From the NCBI RefSeq assembly GCF_026191675.1, contig NZ_JAKRRY010000002.1:186001-250000 (forward strand): 64,000 bases of DNA. Direction: 5' to 3'. Under the pieces are notes generated by a model. It had not been told where the DNA came from, ran no database searches, and saw nothing but the letters and a program-made list of their open reading frames with translations. The position numbers were made by a program, and so were the translations under genes. This DNA comes from Vibrio qingdaonensis. GTDB taxonomy: Bacteria; Pseudomonadota; Gammaproteobacteria; Enterobacterales; Vibrionaceae. Positions 58,090 through 64,000 of this stretch are shown here, piece after piece. Positions within the stretch are counted from its first letter, which is position 1. Each line of letters starts with the position of its first letter.

Positions 58090-59160
58090 CTAAAGTGATG
58101 TTTCTGGTGAGGCGTGTTGGTATAGGTCAAGTAACTGTGGAATGATAATGTCAGTAGAGTAGTGCTGTTGAATTTGTCGGTGAGCCGCTTGGCTGAGCCG
58201 TTGGCGCTGTTCAGCTGGCATGTCTAGCCATCTATTGAGTGCGCTCACCATTTCTAGATTGGATTCAACAATCCAGCCATTCTTGCCGGTTTCAATTAAT
58301 GCGGGTAGTTGCCCTAGCGGGAAACTCATTACGGGAATCCCCCTAGACATGGCTTCTAATGCGGCCATGGGCAACCCTTCAAATCTGGAAGTAATGAGCA
58401 GCAGATCGATACGCTCCCACACTACATCCATGGTTTTTTGTTGGCCATGGAATGTCACGTTGGACGGAGCATTATCTTGTAGCTGCGCGAGCATGCTTCC
58501 GTCTCCATAAATATCGAAGTGACCACTTGGGCAGGATGCTGCGACCTCTAGAAAGCGATCCGGTCCTTTTTCTTCACTTAGACGTCCAACAAAAGCGATT
58601 CGGTTTTGGCAATGCGATTGAACAGGCTGAAGTGGAACAAAATTATTAACCAATGCGGCATCCTGCCTACGAGGTAGCTTTGCTAATATTGCTTCACTGA
58701 CAGCAATACGCAGATGGTTATAGACTGAACTATAACGGTCTAACCAGTCATATAGCCGAACTTTGCCCGATGGGGTCTCGCCGGCATGGAATGAGGCGAC
58801 AAAAGCGATGTTGTGGTAACGGCCCCAAACGCGTGTGACCCTCGCTAGAATGTTGGCTTTATAACCGTGAGAGTGGATGACGGCGGGGGTATTTGACGAC
58901 GCTATTGCCTGTTGAATCGCACAGTGTAACCGCCGCCATATTGGAACCCCGGGGTAGTTGATACTGAGTATTAGCGTAGTAATTTGATGCTGTTTGAGTT
59001 TTTCAACTAAAGGTGGTGACGTGCCGTACTGGTCAAATATGACCACAACGACGTCTTGCTGGTGGCGCTTTAACCCTTTCGCAAGCTCTAGAACATGCGT
59101 TTCTATGCCGCCAAATTGGCTGCTGTCCAAAACAAGCCAAACGTTATTGTTGATAGGCAT
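58090..59160 (-). CDS. sypH: Glycosyltransferase SypH-like
   Basis: A 356-residue GT4 glycosyltransferase. The N-terminus VWLVLDSSQFGGIETHVLEL, RIAFVGRLSEEKGPDRFLEV and the EX7E motif ITSRFEGLPMAALEAMSRGI are standard for the family. It overlaps the sypG end by 17 bp, so regulator and first glycosyltransferase are coupled in translation. Confidence 0.87.
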   Translation of the reverse strand: MPINNNVWLVLDSSQFGGIETHVLELAKGLKRHQQDVVVVIFDQYGTSPPLVEKLKQHQITTLILSINYPGVPIWRRLHCAIQQAIASSNTPAVIHSHGYKANILARVTRVWGRYHNIAFVASFHAGETPSGKVRLYDWLDRYSSVYNHLRIAVSEAILAKLPRRQDAALVNNFVPLQPVQSHCQNRIAFVGRLSEEKGPDRFLEVAASCPSGHFDIYGDGSMLAQLQDNAPSNVTFHGQQKTMDVVWERIDLLLITSRFEGLPMAALEAMSRGIPVMSFPLGQLPALIETGKNGWIVESNLEMVSALNRWLDMPAEQRQRLSQAAHRQIQQHYSTDIIIPQLLDLYQHASPETSL

Positions 59161-60727
59161 CTTCCTCTGATTCCCATGCTTGCTTCTTACGGTAGACGGT
59201 TGATGGGCTGAGTTCGAGCAATACCGCTGCGTTCAGGACATTTCCATCACAAAAATCAATGGCTTGTTGGATAGCTTCCCTCTCTATTTGCCACATTGGT
59301 CTTATGCCATTGCTATGACTAATGTCTGATGTTGATGAGGAGGCATCGATGCTTGCAGTGTGTTGCTGAGCCACCATAGGCTCTGACTCCACCTCGGGAT
59401 GCTGAATATCAGACTTACGACGTTCGATACCATTTGGCAGCAGGGCTCTGTTTGTCACATCATGGTTTGTTGGGGAAGGTTCAGGTAATTGCGCAGAGAC
59501 GCTGGTGATAGAAGCGCGTTGCGCTGAGGCAATACTGAGAGACATTGAGGTACTACCAGGCGATGTCACTTCTGGGGGCAAGTGCTGTACACCTAGTGAT
59601 TTATCATCATTCAACACGACAATATTACGGATAATGTTTTGAAGCTGCCTCACGTTACCAGGCCACGCGTATTTTTTAAAATAGCGTTGGGCATCTTGTG
59701 AAATACTTTGGAAGCGACGGTTATCTTGCTTGGCATACTGATTTAAGAAATGTTCAGCAAGCGTAACAATATCTTGCCCGCGTTCTCTTAATGGCGGCAT
59801 GTGGACAGGGACCACGTGAACCCGATAGTAAAGGTCTTCCCGGAAACGCCCTTCTTGGACCTCAAGAATAGGATCGCGATTGGTCGCACAAATAATGCGA
59901 GTATCGACTTTATGTTCTTTTGTGCCACCTAGCGGCGTAAAGGTTCCGGTTTGTAAAAATCGCAGAAGCTTCTTCTGCATCTCTAAATCCATCTCGCACA
60001 GTTCGTCTAAGAATAGCGTACCGCCATGGGCAAGGGTTGCCGCGCCTTTTCGATCGGTTGTCGCGCCTGTAAATGCGCCTTTCATGTGACCAAAAACTTC
60101 ACTCTCCATGAGATCTTTTGGGATAGCGCCACAGTTTATGGCGATAAACGGTTTGTCGCGACGATCACTTTCATTATGTATTGCGTTCGCGCACACTTCT
60201 TTGCCCGTGCCACTTTCACCAATAATGAAGACACTGGCATTGGTGTTCGCGACCGCATCAATAATCTTATATACCCCCTGCATTGGTAGCGAGGCACCGA
60301 TGAAGCCATGAAAATGTTGTCGGTCTAAACGCTGTTGGATATCGTCCAACATGTGCTCAAGTTTTGCTTGTTTTAAATGAATGCTAATCGAGGTTTTGAG
60401 ACGGTCGGCTCGAATGGGCTTTTCTAAAAAGTCTTTAGCCCCTTTCTGTATTAAGTGAACCGCAATATCAACACTACCGTGAGCAGTGGCGATAATGACT
60501 GGGACTTGCAGATTTTTTTCTGCAATCCATTCTAATATCACTTCACCTTGCATATCTGGAAGTTGCAAATCGAGAATAACTAGGGCAGGCAATGTGCGTT
60601 CAAGTACACGTTTTGCCTCACCGCCAGTAGCGACATGAATGACGTCGTAGGGTTCATCTTTCAAAAACTGTTTATAGAGTACAGCAAGAGATGACGAGTC
60701 TTCTATGAGAAGTACTTTCGGAGTCAT
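59144..60727 (-). CDS. sypG: Sigma-54-dependent response regulator SypG-like
   Basis: A 527-residue NtrC-family activator. The receiver domain has the phospho-acceptor Asp53 (VILDLQLPD), acidic pocket E9-D10, Thr81 and Lys103. The AAA+ domain has Walker A GESGTGKE (170-177), the sigma-54-contacting GAFTGA (217-222) and Walker B GGTLFLDE. A long polar linker (about residues 390-475) precedes a Fis-type helix-turn-helix (NAAVLLELSPSTVYRKK). All key residues are intact, so it should be controlled by phosphorylation. No cognate sensor is encoded nearby. It probably activates the sigma-54 promoters at sypI, sypM and sypP. Confidence 0.92.
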   Translation of the reverse strand: MTPKVLLIEDSSSLAVLYKQFLKDEPYDVIHVATGGEAKRVLERTLPALVILDLQLPDMQGEVILEWIAEKNLQVPVIIATAHGSVDIAVHLIQKGAKDFLEKPIRADRLKTSISIHLKQAKLEHMLDDIQQRLDRQHFHGFIGASLPMQGVYKIIDAVANTNASVFIIGESGTGKEVCANAIHNESDRRDKPFIAINCGAIPKDLMESEVFGHMKGAFTGATTDRKGAATLAHGGTLFLDELCEMDLEMQKKLLRFLQTGTFTPLGGTKEHKVDTRIICATNRDPILEVQEGRFREDLYYRVHVVPVHMPPLRERGQDIVTLAEHFLNQYAKQDNRRFQSISQDAQRYFKKYAWPGNVRQLQNIIRNIVVLNDDKSLGVQHLPPEVTSPGSTSMSLSIASAQRASITSVSAQLPEPSPTNHDVTNRALLPNGIERRKSDIQHPEVESEPMVAQQHTASIDASSSTSDISHSNGIRPMWQIEREAIQQAIDFCDGNVLNAAVLLELSPSTVYRKKQAWESEEDAYQQ

Positions 60728-60887
60728 GCCTCAGTCCTTGTTCTTGTTATTCATCCTTGATGACTTTAAGCATAGACGAAAACTGAGCATTGTTAATATT
60801 TTTTATCGGTAACAGTATGAAGGTTAAGGCTTTAATCACAAATTGCATTGAAAAAATGACGAGCAAGTCTTAATGGTAGACACATCC
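60728..60887 (-). other. Gap between sypD and sypG where sypE and sypF are expected
   Basis: 160 bp without a gene. On the minus strand TTGTGA, 16 bp and CATACT make a weak promoter that could serve sypG, and AAGGACTGAGGC precedes its ATG. No remnant of a histidine kinase or of the SypE phosphatase is visible. Confidence 0.55.
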
Positions 60888-61595
60888 TCAAATAGACAAT
60901 GACAAAAAGCGATTGTTATTGACTGAGCGCTTTAGGCGTGCAGTAAGAGTTTGTGGTAGCCAACTGAATCGATCGATTTCTCGGCAGATTTCTGAAGCGA
61001 GAGACGGTTGGTGTTGATAATTTAGAACGGTGCCAAGTACGCGAGTACGTTCGCCTTGAGTGAGACGTGCAATGGCGTTCTCTACTTGGTTAATGACCGT
61101 TACACCACTTAGTACGACGAGAATAGTGCCGTCGCACGCATTGGCGACACAAGGTGCAGGGATGTTATTTTTGTTTATGTTGAGAATGGGAGAAGTGTCA
61201 ATGATCACGCGGTCATATTCCTCCAACCAATGGGTGACTTCTTGTTGTAATAAGCGGGGATCTTTGTAGGTGAGTCTAGTCGCGGGATCGCTTGGAGCGG
61301 CAATTCCTAGAAAGACACGAGGTGATGCGTTGTGCTGAACCCACGCGTTGCCGTGGTCCTCGACAGAATGCTCTTCATTAGCTATGGAGAGGGGTAATAG
61401 ACTTGGGTGATGCATATTGAGGTCGACCAGCAAGGTTCTATACCCTGCCAGCAAATAACGTTCAGTTAATGCTTGAGCAATCGATGAGGTGCCTTCTTCT
61501 TCGTTACAAGCGGATATGCATAGTGAGCGACATTGATGAAGCTCTGCATTGAGGTAAATCTCTTCAATCTCTGAGTGAGTCGCAGGAATAGTCAT
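60888..61595 (-). CDS. sypD: CpsD/BY-kinase-like ATPase SypD-like
   Basis: A 235-residue cytoplasmic protein resembling the ATPase domain of bacterial tyrosine kinases. Walker A' (TLLVDLNMH) and Walker B (VIIDTSPIL) are recognisable. In the Walker A position the sequence is NEEEGTSSIAQAL, with Thr36 where the family has the catalytic Lys of GxGKS. There is no C-terminal Tyr cluster. ATP hydrolysis or autophosphorylation may therefore be lost, leaving a structural role in assembly or export. The ATG overlaps the sypC stop. Confidence 0.82.
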   Translation of the reverse strand: MTIPATHSEIEEIYLNAELHQCRSLCISACNEEEGTSSIAQALTERYLLAGYRTLLVDLNMHHPSLLPLSIANEEHSVEDHGNAWVQHNASPRVFLGIAAPSDPATRLTYKDPRLLQQEVTHWLEEYDRVIIDTSPILNINKNNIPAPCVANACDGTILVVLSGVTVINQVENAIARLTQGERTRVLGTVLNYQHQPSLASEICREIDRFSWLPQTLTARLKRSVNNNRFLSLSI

Positions 61596-63700
61596 TAGAG
61601 CGCTCCTATTAAAATAATCGTCGTGGTGAGTTTAAGAATATCGCTAAGACCCAGACGTGCTTTTTCGGCTAGGCTGTCTCGACGGTCAGGAATATAGATG
61701 GTGTCTCCAGCGCGAAGTACGGGAAGCTTTCTAATGTCAGCGGTTTTACTAAAAGACACGAGATCAAAAGAGCGCGCTTGCCCCTGACAACAGGACATAT
61801 TTACAACGCTGATCTTTTCTAGGTAGGCTTTATCACTTGGGCCGCCAGCCTCTGCCAAAATGTCTAGTATGGTCATGTTGTCGTTAAACGAATAGCGACC
61901 AGGGTTATTCACGGCACCTAAGACTCTGATGGTTTCTTCTTTGGGGGTATCCAGCCAATTTTTATCTTTCTCAGGAATGTAGATGGTATCGCCAGGAAGG
62001 ACATTTGGCAGAATAGTTTCATCCCCTGTTTCAAAGTATAGAGATAGATTCAATTTGCTCACTTTAGCGTAGGTTTTATCACGGTGTGTGACGCGAATAT
62101 TGTGTATATCGGCGTCTTTAGTGGGACCGTCGGCCGCCGACAGGATATCCAAAAAGTGCATTTCATTGGTGAATCGATAGCGGCCGGGCGCATTGACTTG
62201 TCCGAAAACATAAATAGAGGCGTCGGAACTTTGTCTCACCCACTGCGATTTATTGTCAGAGGGATCTTGAGGAAGATCATGAATGCGAACAATGGTACCT
62301 GCAGTGATATAAGGCAGACCGGATTGAGGTGCGCCGTTTTTAATAAACTTGTCAAGATTGAAAACTTTCATTTTTCGGCCGTTAGCGATCTCAATTTTGG
62401 TTGTATCGGCCCTCAGAGTTGGCCCTCCTACGTGCGCCAATAAATCCATTAAATCCATTTCATCCGACCACTCAATACGCCCCGGGCGAACCACTTCACC
62501 AATCACATTCACAGCACGGTCTGGTGCGATTTTTAGCCAGGATTTTTCGTTCATATCGGTTTTTTCGGGAACAAAAATTGCGTCGCCAGGACCAATGTCT
62601 GGCGCTTTGTTCCCTTTGAGTCCTTCAGTGAATGCGGTCATATCAAATTTAATGACTTTGCCCGTTGATTTGATGACACGTATTTGACGCGACTCCGCGA
62701 AGCGAGTTGGGCCGCCAGCGTTGGCGAGAATGTCCATAAACGTCGCGCCGCGTTTACCTTCATAGGCACCGGGGCTGGCCACTTCACCCATAACATAAAC
62801 GGTATTGGCTCCGGACTTAATTTCTTCTTCTTGTTTGGGGACGAAAATAGTGGCGCCCGCGACGAGTGGAGGAAGCTGCGAGGTATCACCTGAATCTAAG
62901 TAGCGTTTAAGATTGAATAATATCGGAACATTGTTACTGATCACACGAATCTGTTCCACGCCCGCATAGCGAGTGACGCCTCCTGCGCGCATAAGAATGT
63001 CAACGAGGTCGGTACCGGATTTGTAAGAAAATGAACCGGGCGCATTCACTTCCCCAAATACCTTGATGGCTTTTTTGGCGTCGGCACTGTCCCCAGCATC
63101 GGCAAGTTTAGAGGGATCAAATTCTTGTTCAATGTTACCGACCAGTGGTGAGGCAGGAACAAATAACGTGTCTAGAGATTGTAAGGTGGGTAGGTTGTTG
63201 TCATCCCCCGTGTCAAGAAAACGCTTGTAATCAAAATCCTGACGCTCAGCGCCCCGTTTTAAAATCATTTTGTTAAGCTGAGCGCCAGAGCGTAATCCAC
63301 CTGCCGCGTGCAATGCCATTTGGATATTAGAATTGTGGGGAAGCGTATATTCGCCCGGAGATGTCACATAGCCTTGAACGGACACCAGTATTTGTCGTTC
63401 AGCGATGTACACCTTTGCATTCGTAGTATCACGAAAGGCTTGGGATAATGCGGTCGTTACCGTGGTTGCAAGTTGTTCTTCATCGTAGCCAGCAACGAAA
63501 ATGGTCCCGACTTCCGGAAGTGAGATCCGGCCGCGTTTATCGACTTGAAATCCTCGATTAAGCGTCGACTCTCCGGGTAAGTCCACTTGAATTAGGTCAC
63601 CAACTTGAACTTGTTTTGTCTCAGCATTAAGTGACAATGACACGAGAAGAAGCAAGCTCGTTAGACAGTACAGAGCAGGAGCCAATATTGATTTCATCAT
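61595..63700 (-). CDS. sypC: Polysaccharide export protein with six SLBB domains, SypC-like
   Basis: A 701-residue Wza-related protein. The signal peptide (LLLLVSLSLNA) is followed by the export domain (VGDLIQVDLPGES, VDKRGRISLPEVG). Six SLBB repeats follow, each starting with a V-x-G-x-V-x-x-PG-type motif: VQGYVTSPGEY, VFGEVNAPGSF, VMGEVASPGAY, VIGEVVRPGRI, VFGQVNAPGRY and VLGAVNNPGRY. A hydrophobic C-terminal tail (LTTTIILIGAL) may sit in a membrane. No lipobox Cys is seen. Wza of E. coli is much shorter (about 380 residues). It should form the periplasmic/outer-membrane exit route. It overlaps sypB by 4 bp. Confidence 0.9.
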   Translation of the reverse strand: MMKSILAPALYCLTSLLLLVSLSLNAETKQVQVGDLIQVDLPGESTLNRGFQVDKRGRISLPEVGTIFVAGYDEEQLATTVTTALSQAFRDTTNAKVYIAERQILVSVQGYVTSPGEYTLPHNSNIQMALHAAGGLRSGAQLNKMILKRGAERQDFDYKRFLDTGDDNNLPTLQSLDTLFVPASPLVGNIEQEFDPSKLADAGDSADAKKAIKVFGEVNAPGSFSYKSGTDLVDILMRAGGVTRYAGVEQIRVISNNVPILFNLKRYLDSGDTSQLPPLVAGATIFVPKQEEEIKSGANTVYVMGEVASPGAYEGKRGATFMDILANAGGPTRFAESRQIRVIKSTGKVIKFDMTAFTEGLKGNKAPDIGPGDAIFVPEKTDMNEKSWLKIAPDRAVNVIGEVVRPGRIEWSDEMDLMDLLAHVGGPTLRADTTKIEIANGRKMKVFNLDKFIKNGAPQSGLPYITAGTIVRIHDLPQDPSDNKSQWVRQSSDASIYVFGQVNAPGRYRFTNEMHFLDILSAADGPTKDADIHNIRVTHRDKTYAKVSKLNLSLYFETGDETILPNVLPGDTIYIPEKDKNWLDTPKEETIRVLGAVNNPGRYSFNDNMTILDILAEAGGPSDKAYLEKISVVNMSCCQGQARSFDLVSFSKTADIRKLPVLRAGDTIYIPDRRDSLAEKARLGLSDILKLTTTIILIGAL

Positions 63701-64000
63701 AATGCCTCCATCGCGGCGCTATTGGCCTCGTCGGCGAGAACTTCAATGCTAACTCGGCGGTTTGTTAAGCGAACGCCATCCGTATTACCTTCATACAGCG
63801 GTAACTCATCTCCTAGAGAATAGGTATCAATTCTTTTAGGGTTTAAACCGAAAATAGACAGGTAGCGCTTAACCTGCTGGGCTCGACCTAAAGCGAGTTT
63901 GTCATTGTGTTCACTGCTACCAGTAATATCAGCATGACCGGTTACGGAAAGGCGAATAGAGGTGTGACGTTTTAGGATATTCGCCGCTTCAGCAAGGTGT
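63697..64000 (-). CDS. sypB: OmpA-like peptidoglycan-binding protein SypB-like, C-terminal end (partial)
   Basis: The minus-strand frame is open to the window edge and ends at 63697. The visible 100 residues are an OmpA C-terminal domain. RLSVTGHADITGSSEHND and LALGRAQQVKRYL are followed by the arginine motif NRRVSIEVL, with the peptidoglycan-contacting Asp and Arg. In V. fischeri SypB precedes SypC, as here. The N-terminus lies outside the window. Confidence 0.88.
   Translation of the reverse strand, partial: HLAEAANILKRHTSIRLSVTGHADITGSSEHNDKLALGRAQQVKRYLSIFGLNPKRIDTYSLGDELPLYEGNTDGVRLTNRRVSIEVLADEANSAAMEAL

Noticed and set aside
62084..62443. 119-residue plus-strand frame opposite sypC
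   Set aside because: Shadow frame; the opposite strand encodes conserved SLBB repeats.

Overview
The window reads as chromosomal DNA of a Vibrionaceae gammaproteobacterium. The evidence is the gene order mnmA-hflD-purB, gsk, a single H-NS gene, a priC-rsmS pair, a his operon with an attenuator, and a cluster whose gene order matches the Vibrio syp (symbiosis polysaccharide) locus. There are no rRNA or tRNA genes, insertion sequences, phage genes or CRISPR arrays. Gene starts below were moved to the start codon best supported by ribosome binding sites and family length.

Region by region. 1-3.9 kb: the end of an amine-oxidase-like flavoprotein, then DUF1365, a diverged cyclopropane-fatty-acid-synthase-like methyltransferase, DUF2878, a chalcone-isomerase-like protein and a DUF3833 lipoprotein. 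These form one tightly packed lipid-modification operon. 4-9.5 kb: housekeeping genes purB, hflD, mnmA, gsk and hns, with PurR operators at purB and gsk. 9.5-12.1 kb: a lysine riboswitch followed by an NhaC-family transporter (LysW-like). 12.3-18.4 kb: his leader peptide, attenuator and hisGDCBHA; hisF and hisI are absent from the locus. 18.8-22 kb: a basic-amino-acid ABC importer. 22-37.9 kb: xthA, a chemoreceptor, rsmS, priC, a TSUP permease, dinG, a porin, a UPF0319 protein, an MMPL/RND exporter, an unknown outer-membrane barrel, a dCMP-deaminase-like enzyme, a Sel1-repeat protein and a PLP enzyme.

38.3-45.9 kb is a complete arnBCADTEF operon for adding 4-amino-4-deoxy-L-arabinose to lipid A. 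It converges on the syp-like exopolysaccharide cluster, which fills 46-64 kb on the minus strand in the order sypB(partial)-C-D-G-H-I-J-K-L-M-N-O-P-Q-R. The regulators sypE and sypF, found between sypD and sypG in Vibrio fischeri, are missing here. SypG is an intact sigma-54 activator. I find sigma-54 (-24/-12) promoters upstream of sypI, sypM and sypP. Each has a related 25-bp element 58, 59 or 69 bp further upstream, which are probably the SypG enhancer sites.

How it works together: SypR should load the first sugar on undecaprenyl phosphate, and the glycosyltransferases H, I, J, N, P and Q extend it. SypK flips the unit, SypL polymerises it, SypO sets chain length, SypC and SypB export it, SypM probably acetylates, and SypG switches on the internal promoters. 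The arn operon beside it remodels the outer membrane, so 38-64 kb is one long cell-surface region.
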